NCBI GenBank assembly: GCA_020466095.1
Contig: CM035807.1
Location: 110,464,808 to 110,528,807 of the forward strand
Direction of reading: 5' to 3'
DNA: 64,000 bases
Source: Chlorops oryzae
Lineage: Eukaryota; Arthropoda; Insecta; Diptera; Chloropidae
The translations under genes and the position numbers were made by a program. Of this stretch, positions 1 to 13,235 are shown piece by piece; position 1 is the stretch's first letter; every line of letters starts with the position of its first letter. A model generated the notes under the pieces. That model was not told where the DNA came from, made no database searches, and saw only the letters and a program-made list of their open reading frames with translations.

Positions 1-1269
1 TGGGGCAATTGACATCTAATTGACCACAATAGGCCTACTCGTGGAGCAGTATAAAGTGGGAGCAGTTATTTTTCAATGACAGCTCAAGTTAAAAAGTACC
101 TACAATTCAAACCATTGAAAAGGGTGTAGTCCTGGCATTTTTGTGACTAGTCGGGGAGTAGTTTGAGACCAGTTGGAATAACTGCAGGGTGATCACTGGT
201 CTGATGGAAAACCATCGCAAACTCCTCAGAACCGAATCCTCTTTTCAAAGGCATTCAATTTTCGCAGGCCAATTTATCGTAACGGATTCGTGTCATTCTC
301 ACTGTTCCATTTTTTCGGCAAACATTTTTTCTAATTTTTTTTTACATATTTTTTCTTTTTTTTTCTAATTTCCAAGAACCAAAGCGAACCGAGGAGAAAG
401 TCAGTCACAACTAAATCACTTGTTTCTGTCTGGTTTTTCGCCTCAAGCAACGCCCGCTCGAGCACGTCGAGGACGCCATGTTCTAGCTAAACAAACGCCA
501 TTGCCACCGATCGTTTCCAATCTGCATTGCGCCTTCAAACGCCAACGCTGCAAGCGGGCCTGGGCAATTATGTATGCGAAAATGGGCACTTAAAATTCAC
601 ACTGCTGCGCAACTGGAATGATATTGTCTTGCTCTAAAAACACTTGCCATCGAACACGTTATCAAGATGCTCCGACTGCGCTTTGTGGCTGTTCTGTATG
701 ATGTTGCAGCTGGTTTTCTGCTGCAGTCGCTCCACTTTAAGCCATTGTGGTCGCGTGTTTCTTTCAAACGCTCATCATTTCAATTCGTTACGATAACGTG
801 CTACGCTATTTCGGACTGATATATCGGTCCGATATAATGAAACCGTAATTTCTCTTCACTCTTCACCGGAGACGCTACCGAATTGCGTGTCGGCGTGCCG
901 TTTTGCTCCATTTGTAGAAGCATTTTTCATTTTCATTTCACTTAAAAAACCTTTTTTTTCTTCTTCTTTCAAATAAAAACTAAGAAAAATAAAGCTTAAG
1001 TAAATAAAGACATTTCCATCCCGCTTACTCTTTCGTCGTCTTTTGTGGTTAAATGTCAAATTTCATTTACGAAAATGACATTTCCATTCCCGAATGCTTC
1101 ACCTTTAAGGCGCCAAATGAATTTCACCTTTACGTCCACCTGTCCCTTCGTCTCTCTACTGGCAGCGGAGAATGTTTGGAGTTTTTTGTCAACGCGGAAT
1201 TTATTTACATTTTAAAAGCTCGTTGGAGTATTGCACTTTTTCGGAGTTTTTCGATTTGGCAATTAAACT
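1..1269. other. Non-coding stretch, nothing recognised
   Basis: AT-rich sequence with T-runs and no ORF of convincing composition. The first 200 bases contain phrases such as AACTGCAGGGTGATCACTGG that recall the ends of the CTGCAGGG-type elements seen at 17.9 and 35.8 kb, but I cannot define an element boundary here. Confidence 0.5.
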
Positions 1270-1417
1270 CACAAGTGGTGACATGCAGCGCGCAACCGTC
1301 ACCTGCTCAGACTGCAGACTCAGGTTCTGCAACAGACAACGACCGCAACAGAGACGCGACGCGGCTACACAGTCGAGTCGAGACGACTCGAATCGCGTGG
1401 CGTGGCGTGGAGTCGAG
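1270..1417 (+). other. Possible non-coding first exon (weak)
   Basis: This block is clearly more GC-rich than its surroundings and ends in GGAGTCGAG followed by GTGAGTGG, a good 5' splice donor at 1418. A TCAGACT sequence at 1307-1313 could serve as an initiator. There is no long ORF in keeping with a protein: the overlapping open frames are compositionally poor. It could be a 5' UTR exon of a gene whose other exons are elsewhere, or chance. Transcript evidence is absent. Confidence 0.2.
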
Positions 1418-2284
1418 GTGAGTGGCTGGGGAAAGGCCAAAAGTAGAAAAGAACTGTCGAAAGTTATTTGAAAACTAAAAATTCTCGAACTGATAAAGTT
1501 ATTCAACGAAATGGAATTGAATTGAAACGAATCGAATGGAATGGAATGGAATTTCAGCAGGTACTACCGTACCGAAACATGTCACCGAAATGTAGATGGG
1601 AGAATTTGGTAGTAGTTATTTTTGTTTTACCTCCGATATCTGCTTTGATTATGTTTCACAAAATGGATTTGTATGCAACACGCTTTGGGAGGGATTTTGG
1701 GATTTTTGAAAGCATTTCGTTCGTTTGAGTGACCCCAAACTCCGAATAGAGACGGCATAAAAATTGTATTCGAAATGGGAATTTTTTTTTATGCTTGGAA
1801 TAGAATAATCAATGCAATCAACTGTGGGTGGCATCTTTTAGATTTATCTTCGAACAGAGTTTGTTAAAGTTTTTCGGGGGTAAACCAACAAAATCAAAAT
1901 GACGAAATGATTAATGGAAGAAAAAAAAAATGCGTTGATAACGATTGGAAGTGAAATGTGTTCCTGAATGTTGGCATTTTATGGAATGTTATACAATGAA
2001 GATATATTCGGCAGTTAAAGTAAGGCATTGTTAGGTTGTTTATGCCCAAATGATGTTGAGTAAATTTTTCTTTCTCTTTTTTATTCTCCGCCGATTGGCT
2101 TCATTAAAGACCTTCTTTTTATATTATTGTCCAAAAATGACTTTAAAATGTTTCAGTATCAAGGCTTCATACATAAAAATAAGAGCGGTTGCGATGATGT
2201 TATGAATTTCGAATATAAAATAGGTTGTAATATATCTTCCCGGCAAATATTCTGTGTCCTAAAGCAAGTATATTTGAATCTTTC
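1418..2284. other. Non-coding stretch with short pentamer repeat
   Basis: No gene seen. Around 1507-1556 there is a short degenerate pentamer run (GAATT/GAATC/GAATG variants). Comparable runs occur near 24.4, 37.2 and 58.5 kb. Confidence 0.5.
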
Positions 2285-3130
2285 TTCGGAGTCTTATTTC
2301 TTGCATATGTGTATGTGGAGACAATTTCGGAGTCATGTTTATTTTGTTAATATTTTGAACCCATTTCGGAGTCATACTTCTGAGCTTAATACTTTCCAAT
2401 TTTTCGGACTAATTTCGGAGTCATACTTCGGAGTATTATAGATGCTCTTTATTTATTTCGGACTCCTTTCGGAGTCATGCTTCTGAGAACTCATACTTTC
2501 CAGTTTTTCGGAATAATTTCGGAGTCATACTTCTGAGCTTCATATTTTCCACTTATTTCGGAGTCATACTACTGAGCCCCGTTTTTCCCACTTATTTCGG
2601 AGTCATACTTCTGAGCATTAAACTTTCCATTTATTCCGGAATCATTTCGGAGTCATACTACTGAGCCCCTTCTTCCCACTTATTTCGGAGTCACACTTCT
2701 GAGCCTCATACTTTCTTTTTATTTCGGAACCATTCCGGACTCACTACTGAACTCCTTTCTTCCCACTTATTTCGGAGTCACACTTCTGAGCATTAAACTT
2801 TCCATTTATTTCGGAATCATTTCGGAGTCATACTTCTGAGACCTTCCAGAATTTTCCCACTTCTTTCGGAGTCATACTTCTGAGCATTAAACTTTCCATT
2901 TATTTCGGAATCATTTCGGAGTCATACTTCTGAGCTTCATATTTTCCATTTATGTCGGAGTCATACTTCTGAGCATTAAACTTTCCATTTATTTCGGAAC
3001 ATTTCGGAGCTCACTATCTGATCTTCATTTTTTCCACTATTTCGGAAGTCAACTTCTGAGCATATAATTTCCATTTATTTCGAGATCTAATTTCGGATCA
3101 AGCGTTCTGAGATTCATATTTCACTAAAAA
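2285..3130 (+). repeat. Tandem array, TTTCGGAGTCATACTTCTGAG-type units
   Basis: At least a dozen units share the core ATTTCGGAGTCATACTTCTG followed by a variable AT-rich filler such as CATTAAACTTTCCATTT, repeating about every 40-60 bases. Some units are compound, with a second GGAATCATTTCGGAGTCA. The centre of the array is fairly homogeneous. From about 2990 to 3190 the copies become ragged, with many single-base insertions and losses, before fading into unique sequence. No ORF spans it. Confidence 0.85.
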
Positions 3131-5095
3131 AATCTGATAACTACTGAAGTATCACTTCTTAGTGCACAAGATTCTGAGCTAAACTATCCTTTTTCACTCT
3201 TTCTGGAGCTCCTAGAGCAATTAACAATTGTTGGCTAATTAGGTCAATATATCAAAATACTTTAATCATGACGTTTCCTAAACTGCCAAAGATTAATATT
3301 TTATACAAGAAACTCCTTCCACGAAATCAGAAATGCTTCTTAGGATACATTATTTATTTTGGGCTTTCTTAAATCATTAATAAGTTGCAAGAAACCTTCC
3401 AAATCACTTCACGCAATATTTATTGCTATACAGTTGAAGGCTCTCAAAATGTAGGCAAAGACAATTTATTGCAAAGTCCTTCCTTAAAGTTTAAAAAACT
3501 TCAAACTTTATGAATGACCCCGAACTGTGATATCCTGGCAACATACTAAAGTCCTTTTTTTTTATTGTCAATCCCCTCCTTAAATCAGCAAATGGTTGTA
3601 ATTCTTGAGACGTTTGTTGATGTTACCTAAGGGTGCTTTTTTGACACAAAATATTATTATGTTAACACGCCTGCGTTATCTTGTGTGCTGGCAGAGATTC
3701 ATTCCGGGAGGGGTGACACAATCTTGCGGCTTTTGTGATTCACACGCACTTTCTATGGGAGCTTGAATCGTCCAAGTTAACCCCAGTGGACGTCACTGGA
3801 CTTGGAAAAATGTGATTATAAATTTTAAATTGCTTTTGCTCGTTTGGTGGGCGGAAAAGCATTGAAAGTTTATTGAAAAACAAGGATATATGCGCGTGAG
3901 TTCGATAAGGATGAGGTGAAATGTACGAGTTTAGAATTCACGTTTGAATTTGATATTTGTTCGTTTTTATTTTGACATAACAATGAATGTGAAAATGTTC
4001 GAAATATATGCAAATTTTCCATATGTAAGGATAGAAAACTGCTCCCATTGCTCTGTTCTACAATTGTCATAAAATATTTCACAACAATCCAAGTTAAATA
4101 AACATCAACAATTCATGTTTCCAATCTATTAATTGAATCAAACCCCGAATCGATAGGAAAACTATTAAATTTTCGAATTGATATGTTTCTGCTGATTACT
4201 TCGGTTGCCATCAAGACAATCGACAATTGAAACATTCATTCGTTTATGATTTACAAACCAAATGCTCCAATGTCTTCTCCAAAGCATCTGATCTAAGGCT
4301 CTAAGCGAACGAAAATATCTCCAAGGACATTGATTCTAGGCAACGAAATTAAGAAACTGATATATTCTCAAAGACGTTCGTTAAGTTAAGTACACCAGCA
4401 TACGTTGCATCGTACTTTAGAAGAAAATGATGAACATTAATTTATGCTAAATTTCACTTGTTTTATCGCAATCCTTGTGGGTATTATTCATACGCTCAGT
4501 TAAAGAGACAATGCATACCTACATATTGACATAAGAGTGCTCAATCATGAGCACAAACAATTTGCTTGTATGCTTTACACTCGTACATACATAAATGAAT
4601 GGCGCTTATTCCATCGTCATTTTATCCCAAGCCAATCCTCAGCATGTTATCATTGCTCGAAATTGTCTGGCACATCGTTCTGTCAGATCATGCATGGAAA
4701 TGTGTTGCGCTATCACTCGCAGCGTTGTGATAGCCCAACAAGCTGTGATGATTCCCTTATTATTGTCACAATTATATGGGGAAAAATCTTGTGCGCGCTT
4801 TATTTTCAAACTTTGTTATTTTATTGCGCAAAATAAAAACAAAATACCAACACCAACAAAAATAAACAAAACACAAGCACGCACACAGACAGACAGACAG
4901 ACAGACACGAGCCAAAGGGATCCATGAGTTATATAGCATCATCGAGTGCCGGAAATCGCGTTTTGGGGGTAATCGATTTTAGACAGTTTCCTCCTAAATG
5001 CTAAGGTACAGATACGATACGATGCGATGGTTAAGGATGCTGCAGATGTCTGCAAGTTTAACGACTCGATTTTTGACGTTTAGGACAACAGCAAA
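3131..5095. other. Non-coding stretch
   Basis: AT-rich unique-looking sequence. The only structure I see is a short (AGAC)n run at 4886-4907. No exon, RNA gene or mobile-element end could be supported. Confidence 0.5.
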
Positions 5096-5104
5096 AAACA
5101 AACA

Positions 5105-5165
5105 AAATCCGAGAGAAAGAGAAGAGCGAGAGAGAGAAGAGAGAGGGAAGAGAAACCGGAAAAGG
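5105..5165 (+). repeat. Purine-rich GAGA tract
   Basis: Degenerate GAGA/GGAAGAG low-complexity run, a small relative of the large tract at 6.5 kb. Confidence 0.6.
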
Positions 5166-5209
5166 GAAGCAGCAAAATTACAGCATCGTAAAAATTGTCA
5201 TTAGAGGAG

Positions 5210-6495
5210 AAAGGCGAAAAACCAGAAGAAAAAACAACAGGAGGAAAGTAAGTGGCCTTAGATACCATCGCGCGCTTTTGTGGTGTGGCTTCCTACAAAT
5301 CGCTGCGGACGGCTGACTCTGCGACTTTTTTTTGTTTTGTCCTTCCCACACCTTGCCGATATTCTTTTCTTTTCTCCTCGACTCATTCGGATGTCCTTCG
5401 CATTTCCGCATTTTCCTTTGGATATCTTTATTTCGGAGTTGAAAGCTGCCTACCGCACACTTTGTCATTCACCTTAATCGCCTTGGCCATTCGCCATTCA
5501 GCGATATCTGATTGGCAATTTGATATATACGCTTAAACTACTAAACCAAATTACATACATACGTATGCGGAAATAAGAGAATAAAACTTTTCGAATCGAT
5601 ACAAATATGTCCGATAAAATGATTTTATTGCGGTTTTCCCCAAAAATTTTGAAATCCGAAAGGAGTGAAAATGTAAATGGGCTGCGTCGGCGGCATGAAT
5701 CGAACTTTGTTATTGAGACGACAAGTAAATCAATAAAGTAAAATAAAATAAAATATTAAAAGAATATATAAAATCTGGAGAAAAAAAATGCTTCCTTCCA
5801 ACGCAATCTTCCGCTGTTAAATGGAAACTTTTCCTGCCTTTTGATCAATCGATTTGCGAACTTTGGATGAATAATTCAGTTCGAAGGATTGCAATAATAA
5901 ATTTTTTCTTCTATTTTTCTAGCCGAAAAAGGAAAACTACATTGTTTCATAGTGAATAAAAAATAAAATCCCATTGGCATTCCTGTATTTTTTTGTTCTC
6001 ATCTGAATCTATTGCTTTTCATTGTCAGGAATTGTTTATTTTCAATTCCTTTTGATGTTTGGATGTGTACTTACCGAGCGTTGTGGTTGCTTTCGCAAAA
6101 ATTTATTTCGAACAATTTTACTGGCTTACGCAAACGAAAAAGGACGAAAAGAAATTCAATTTCGACGAATACAAATAGCTGACAATGCTCGACAGCAATT
6201 TAAAACCGCGAAAGCAATTAAGTTTGATTGTTCGAAAGTTGCATGGAAATAATTTCGAAACAATTGAGAAATTGAGTTTGCTTTAATTGGGTTTTCTTAC
6301 AATGAATTTATTGTAAAATATTCACTTCTGTTCAATTCGATTGCGAAAGGATAACGCAAAAACAAAAATAGCTGATCAAAATAAATGAGACGTGTATTGT
6401 GGTGCAAGATGAGATCTGAAGAGGCACTCACATGATACGATCTGTACGTCAGACATGTTTTATTCTTTTGATGTCTTGATGTACGGGCGGCCTTA
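5210..6495. other. Non-coding stretch
   Basis: No gene or repeat boundary recognised. Sequence is AT-rich with short A and T runs. Confidence 0.45.
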
Positions 6496-6497
6496 TT

Positions 6498-7197
<700 letters not shown>

Positions 7198-7960
7198 GTC
7201 GATAGCATATCGATACTATGAATGGTTCTAAATAATCGAATAAAACGATGGTTCATCGAAAAACTATCGATAATTTGATTCATGAGAATTTAACTATTAG
7301 GCATTTGAAAGTGATGCTGTGGTGACAAAGGGCTATTCTATAAATTTTTCGAAATGACAGATTCTAAATAATGCTTTAATTAAGATTGGTCGAACACTCG
7401 AAAAATATTCATTCGATTATTCAATTTATCGATTGTAAAAGTGATGATAACATTCTAAACTATCGATGATTTATTGATGTATTTTTATAGACTTCGACAA
7501 CGTCAAGTTTATCTTGACTTCATTCACGTTCGAAAAACTTCAGAAATATCGATTCAGATATTATAGTGTCCAATTTTAGCAATCAGTTTGCATTTTCAAA
7601 TGAGAATTATAGAGCGTCATGTAAAATTTTATTCTATGCACTGATGCCAGAAGAGGGGTTTTTCTAATTTTGAGGGATTATTTTTTCGATATATTTAACC
7701 TTCAACCAAAAATCACTTCAACTGTTTAGAAAAGATCTCTACTGATCACTTTCCTAAAGAAAACAGAAATAAAGGGATTTTTTCAATATCTAAAGGGAAA
7801 AGAGTCACCAAAATACTGCCTAGCATCAGTTCTGGTTACAAGAGTATGGAGAATTGAGCAAGAAAGGTTTTCAAATTCGTCTTCTTGTTTATTAGCACGT
7901 GATATTAATTGAGGATATTTTAGACTATCGACTATCGATGGTCGCAACTATCGATATTTC
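7198..7960. repeat. Dispersed repeat with TATCGATA motifs, copy 1
   Basis: This block aligns by eye with 20.1-21.3 kb. Shared stretches include GTGGTGACAAAGGGCT versus GTCGGTGACAGAGGGCT, GAGGGGTTTTTC with TTTGAGGGATT, and CTGATCACTTTCC with AAGAAAACAGAAATAAAG. ATCGAT or TATCGATA motifs recur at both edges and within it. A third partial copy is at about 54676-54760. No coding capacity is seen, so it is probably a non-autonomous element or other interspersed repeat of unknown class. Confidence 0.65.
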
Positions 7961-9633
7961 TCCAGCTCTAACGTTCAACACGCAAAGAACACCCTTTATA
8001 TTTCCACGAATTTAAACAAAGTGAGAATTATAAAAAATAAATTGTCCCAAATTTTTTCTAAAAAAAAATTCACATATACACGGGCTATAACTAGTTAAAT
8101 CTAGTGGGGTACTGTCCAGATTTTCCCGAAGAGGACACTAAAGAGGCCCACGACGACGCCAGGATAGAATTTTCTATCCGAGTTTTACCTGGAGAAAATT
8201 ACATAGGCCCTGTCGAGATTATTACGTCATCGCCAATATAAGGGCGATTCTACTGGGCAATTTTCCAATCGGGAATATAAACGAAAATTCGTTTGTGCAA
8301 TAACTGCGCAATATGTACATAAATTTCCCTAAAACAGAAGTCCTTCAGTAGAGATTTTCATACTTTCAAACTTAAAATCGTGCAATTATTCTAAGTAATA
8401 GGTAAGTACCTAATTTTTTAACTGTGGAGGGAAGCCAAAAAAAAAACCCCCTAAAGAAATTGTCTTAAAAGAACTCGATTTTGAAATTGCGGGCTTTTAA
8501 ATATTTTTATGCGAAACTTTTGACTTTCAATTTTATTTTCAGTTTCTTCCGAATCTTCCATCAATTTCGTTGAATGGAAGAGGCGAGAAGTCAATTCTAA
8601 TTTCATTTCCTTTTGAAAGTTTATTCCATTCGAGGGACATTTCAATTAGTACTATTGACATAAGTAAATGCGATGGGACGGGGAAAACGGGCAAGGGCAG
8701 CTATCAGTTACATCCAGTTGGGTCGTGTCGTCGGGTCTGGTTGGGTTGAGTCGAGGTCAGTTGCATTTAGCCATTGCATTTGAAGCTATAATAAAATCAA
8801 TTTTGTTAATTGCCAATTGACAGCGAACAAGAAACAACAAATGAATGAATGATTGAATGAAAGGAATGGAGTAAGGAAGAAAATAAGAAAGCATACAAAT
8901 AAACAAAGTGCAACAACAAAACCACTGAGACGAGAGCTTTCCGAATCAAAGGTGAAGGAAATCGAAGAAGTCAAAGGTGGCAAAAGGGCATATTAGCCTC
9001 GAGAGAAAAGGGGAGAAATACATAGTCGAAAGGACGAAAATCGAGAAAAGAGAGAAAGGCGAAAATGCAGATAGGGGATTATTGCCAATTGTCTGTCGAA
9101 AATACGGACGTGATAATAGCGATTGTAGAAACAATAAAAGTCCTTTAGAGCAACACAAAAACTAAAGGAAAATGAAGAGGAGACAAACAACAATGAATAT
9201 TTAAATCGTCGACAATGTGGCGAAACGATGGCACAAGAAATTGATAGTAGCAAGGATGCCAGCCAGAGTAAGCTAGCAAAGCTCACCGACAATCTTTTCG
9301 ATCTGTGTAATTGAACACCTCCCCCGCCCGCCTGCACAAAATAGAGAAGAAATAACCTAGCCATGGTTGGAGCCACAATAATTTCCCAATGAGCATTTCT
9401 CCGATTGCTCGGATTTCATGGATTTCTACTTTCGGCTTTAATGTAGCACAATGTTACCCAAAGGAATACGTAACAGGAAATGAACCGAAATAGGGGCAGC
9501 GATTAATGTTGCTATTTTATGCAGCCATGTTGGTCTGGTCGGTGCTAGTGTGGTTCGGTCTCGACTATAACATCCCCCGAATTGGGACAGTGCACGCAAG
9601 AATAAAAGCATATAAGGAATGGGAATGATTAAG
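7961..9633. other. Non-coding stretch
   Basis: No exon recognised. ORFs on the minus strand at 9.0-9.4 kb are Ser/Phe/Leu-rich and lack splice or homology support. Confidence 0.45.
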
Positions 9634-9635
9634 TA

Positions 9636-9655
9636 CACTGAGAGAAATTTGCTTA
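9636..9655 (+). repeat. Element end CACTGAGAGAAA (single end)
   Basis: TA followed by CACTGAGAGAAATTTG. The same end, preceded by TA, occurs at 21309, and a close variant (CACCGAGAGAAA) forms the TIRs of the element at 38977-40404. The matching second end is not seen nearby, so the extent of this copy is unknown. Confidence 0.35.
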
Positions 9656-10100
9656 AGATGTCGTTATTTTCTAACGAGATTATACTTTCAAATAAAAGAA
9701 AATTGAAACAGTATGCACCCTTATATTGTATGTGTACCTAATCCGCTTAGAGGCATATGAAGATGTGGAATTTTTCAGTCGTTCATGCGCCTAAAATCAA
9801 TTCGATTTACTAAGTCAACTTAGTCATTTTTGGCTTAATGTATATATAAATCCCATAGATTGCCTCACTAACTCCAATCCAGAAAACTCAAATAAATTTA
9901 AACAATATCTTAAATCCACCAAAATACTTACTTAATCAACTTTAGGATATCGATAAATATCTAGCCTAAGTATCGCTGAAAGTAATAACTTTAACCAACA
10001 CATAACCACATGTAGCCGCAGGCCTTAGCAGCCAACGCTATAATCTACTTTCAGTTAGCATAAGTTATTGGAAACTTTACTATATTTAATAAATAATAAT
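9656..10100. other. Non-coding stretch
   Basis: Probably belongs to the element whose end is at 9636, but I could not find its other terminus. A (TAA)n run lies at about 10090-10108. Confidence 0.4.
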
Positions 10101-10264
10101 AATAATAAATTTTTGGCTCATGAGTACAGCTCAAATTTTGAAATTTTGAATTTTTTGGAATTTTTTTGCATTCAACTGTGCTTTTTGAATATTTTATTCA
10201 CTGAGTAGGTTTTTTTTTTAATTTGACAATTCAACATTTTAATAGGCATAATAAAGCCCCAAAT

Positions 10265-10790
10265 CCAATATTTCGAGAGCCCGATGCGAGAGTGCGCGAC
10301 GTCACGAAAATGTTTTGCGTGACGCATTTCAATCTCCAATGAGAGTTTTGCGTCACGCAGATGATAGCATAATTTCGCTTCTAGTAATGCAATATTTGAA
10401 CCGAGTACCAATCTAACGAGTACCGAGTACTCATAAAAATAATACGCTTTCACTTGAGTTTAAAGTTTAATTCAAAATATTCAAACATTTTCAAAAAATT
10501 TTCAAAATGAACCAATGTTGGCGAAATATTTTAAAAGCTCTTTTTCACGGAACAGTGAACAATTTTTGTTTTATTAGTTTAAACGAGTACCCAATAGCGA
10601 GTACTCAAAAAATAGCTACATCATTAACCTGTCAAAATTGCCTCGCAACGAGAAATATTCAATTTTTCAAAATTTTCTCGCTACGAGGTCTCGCAGTGCG
10701 ATACATTGGAGCTTGAACCATATGATTGAATGTATTGAAATTTGTGTACGTCTCGTCTCGCGCTCTCGGATCGGGCTCTCGCAATGTTGG
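10265..10790. mobile_element. Nested inverted-repeat element, CGAGAGCCCGAT arms
   Basis: The left arm CCAATATTTCGAGAGCCCGA and the right arm TCGGGCTCTCGCAATGTTGG are inverted copies. The similarity runs about 30 bases inwards (GCGAGAG, GCGCGACG against CGTCTCG, CGCTCTCG). Inside are further CGAGTACC and CGAGTACT inverted motifs. No ORF of interest. This looks like a MITE inserted in the surrounding AT-rich foldback element. Confidence 0.6.
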
Positions 10791-10970
10791 TTTTTTGGCT
10801 TAATTTGGAATTTTTGACTGTGAATTTTTTGAATATTTTGAATTTTTCGCATTTTTATTTTTTGAATGTTTTTGAATATTTTTTATATTATATTTTGATT
10901 TTTTTTTAATTTTTTTTTTTTTTTTAAATTTTTTGAAAAATTTTTTAAATTTTTTTTAAAATTTTTTTTT

Positions 10971-11041
10971 TTTTTTTTTACATATTCAAATTCCGAGGCA
11001 TACTCATGAGTAGAGCTCGGATTTTGAATATGTAAAAAAAA
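10971..11041. repeat. Hairpin, TACATATTCAAATTCCGAG arms
   Basis: TACATATTCAAATTCCGAG and CTCGGATTTTGAATATGTA are inverted copies with one mismatch. They are separated by an 18-base loop that itself contains ACTCATGAGT, and T and A runs flank the hairpin on each side. Confidence 0.7.
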
Positions 11042-11249
11042 AATTCAAAAAAATTTTAAAAAATTCAAAATATTCAAAAAATATTCCAAAAAATTAAAAA
11101 AAAAATGCAAAAAAATCAAATATTCCAAAAAATTCAAAAAAAAAAATAATTCAAAAAAATTCAAAATATTCAAAATCCGAGCTCTACTCATGAGAATCAA
11201 AAAACCTTTTGGTGGCACTTTTAACCGAGAGAATACTGTAATATGAAAT

Positions 11250-11935
11250 CTCAATTAGTGATATGAAGAAGGCAAAAGGACCTTCTCCTTTGTTGAAACA
11301 ACCTCTTGCGAGATCATAACAATTTTTTCTCCAATTTTTTGGTAGGTACTTATATAAGAATATTGACTGTGTATTTTTTTTTTTCGGATGGTTGTGGGTC
11401 TAGGAGAGGCTTCGGTTTTACGGTTTTGAGTGCGTGTAAAAAATTCTTTTTTCAAAGTTGTAGGTAGGTAGGTAGGCACTTGAAGGAACTTGAAGGAACA
11501 AGTGTACGAATCGTGCATCGAAAAAGCAAATTGAGCACAAGTCATTGACATACATTTGAGCCGATGTGGTGGTAGTTGGTTGGCTAAATATTTCATTCGG
11601 CACTTCATATGAAGAGAAGGAACGGGAGCTTTCTCTGCGTGTCCGTGGAAGAGGAGCTGATTTCATGGCCACAGTTGCTGGATTTTAATTGCATTGACTG
11701 CGGGTTTGATCTACAATCTACCATGCCACAATGTTTCGATGCTCTGGACTTTCAATTTACTTCGACTCATTTGTTTCCCAAAATCCGTCCGAAATGGATA
11801 CTGTTTGTGTCCGTACATATGTGTGTGTGTGTGTGTTTCGCACATTTATACGGTTCGAGTGTATTCGGCTTTCGAGTGTTTTCATTATTTAGTACGCTGC
11901 ACCCTTTATTCAATTTCATTAAAGCTCAATGACTT
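11250..11935. other. Non-coding stretch with short microsatellites
   Basis: Contains (GTAG)n at about 11459-11475 and (GT)n at about 11820-11836. No gene recognised. Confidence 0.45.
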
Positions 11936-11940
11936 CCGTA

Positions 11941-12029
11941 CGTTTGTATGTATGTGTATATGCATGTATGTATTTATGTATGTATGTATGTATGCATGCA
12001 TGCATGTATGTATGTATGTATGTATGTAA
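11941..12029 (+). repeat. (TATG)n microsatellite
   Basis: Tetranucleotide TATG/GCATG run with few interruptions; small satellites of the same motif follow at about 12165-12182 and 12391-12402. Confidence 0.85.
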
Positions 12030-12709
12030 ATAGTTAGGTTTTCGGCCACTATCCACTCAATAAATGAATGGATGGAATGAATGAATGAGCTCAGATATTT
12101 CTTGGCACTCGGCTAGTTCACCTGACCGATGTATGGTCTACATCTATGTATGAAGATACCATACGTATATATGTATGTATGCAGCCCAATCCAACAAGAA
12201 TTTATTACCGCTTAATCCAACGGCCTAGGCTCGTCCGAACTTACAGTCGTAGCACGAAAGTAATTTCTTTTAAATTTATTAGTCAATTTTCTTTGGGCCA
12301 AAAATTTTTTAATTAGAAATTTATACAGTAAGACGCCTAAGCGTGTGCTTAGAATTCTTGAGCATCGAATCGCCTGCAATATACAACATATATGTATGTA
12401 TGTAACTAGTTTCGGAGTGAAAGATTGAAGTATTTATCAATTTCCTTATAAAGCTCAGCCATGCATAATGCCTAAGTTATAAATCTGATCAAGAATTTTA
12501 GCAAAAAGCAATTTCACTTTTTCCTGCACTTAGCGGCGCCTGAACGAGTGAACTACTTCCGCGAACTCTCATGCGAGAAAAAAAAGGAGAAATTCGAAGA
12601 ATTTTCTTGCATTTACGGGAAATTGAAACGAGGTGCGGAAACTACGTGGGAACATCAAAATTTTTTGGAGAAAAAATATTTTTATAATATTTTCCAATTG
12701 ATATAAGCA
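12030..12709. other. Non-coding stretch
   Basis: No exon or element boundary seen apart from the small TATG runs. Confidence 0.45.
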
Positions 12710-12913
12710 CCCAGCCAACCATATTCGCAGTGCTTCGAAAAGGAGTGTTAAATGACTCCTAAAGGCACTCTTCGAAGAAGTGATTTCGCCAAGGCCTCAT
12801 AAAAAAAAAACGCCTAGCAGCATTTAGGGAGACTAAACGAGTCATGTTTTTACAAATTTATATCTGAAAGAGAGTACAAACAGACTCTTAAAGAGTATTC
12901 TAGCAGTCATAAC

Positions 12914-13142
12914 CAGGGCTCGGATTTTGTTGCATTTATAAATTTAAAGCATACTTTATGGAGTAAAAATTTTCTTCAACGCACATAAAGTTAAGATTCA
13001 AATCGATTTTTAACTTCAATATGAATTTTTTTGAAATAAGAAAATCGGTTTGAAGTTCAAACTTCGCTAAACTTATTCGCAAAATGTTGGTAAGAAAAAT
13101 TTTTGCCCCATAAAGTATGCTTTAAATTTATAAATGCAACTA
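12914..13142. mobile_element. hAT-like foldback MITE (CAGGGCTCGG family), copy A
   Basis: Starts CAGGGCTCGGATTTTGTTGC and is a near-palindrome throughout, with AAAGCATACTTTATGG on the left and CCATAAAGTATGCTTT on the right. The right terminus lacks the expected CCGAGCCCTG. The same truncation is present in the inverted copy at 16.0 kb, so the two were copied together. Family membership is shown by comparison with the intact copy at 18045-18283. Confidence 0.8.
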
Positions 13143-13235
13143 ATAATCTCTATATCTGATCAAAGTTCTATTTTGGAGCAACATAAAAGAGTAGTCCTTA
13201 AAGTTCAAGGTATATTTAAGTTGCAAATGTTTTAA

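Larger units (their letters stand above)
10117..11195. mobile_element. Foldback-type AT-rich element (nested)
   Basis: The left part reads CTCATGAGTACAGCTC followed by AAATTTTGAAATTTTGAA. The right part ends with AAAATCCGAGCTCTACTCATGAG, its approximate reverse complement, with AAAATTCAAAAA-type arms on both sides. A further hairpin of the same family lies inside at 10971-11041. A second, distinct inverted element occupies 10265-10790. The arms are long and almost entirely A/T, so the exact borders are uncertain. Confidence 0.55.

Noticed and set aside
1053..1421. 122-codon ORF starting MSNFIYEN
   Set aside because: Crosses a composition change at about 1270 and ends in the putative donor region; no homology recognised, and an opposite-strand ORF covers the same bases.
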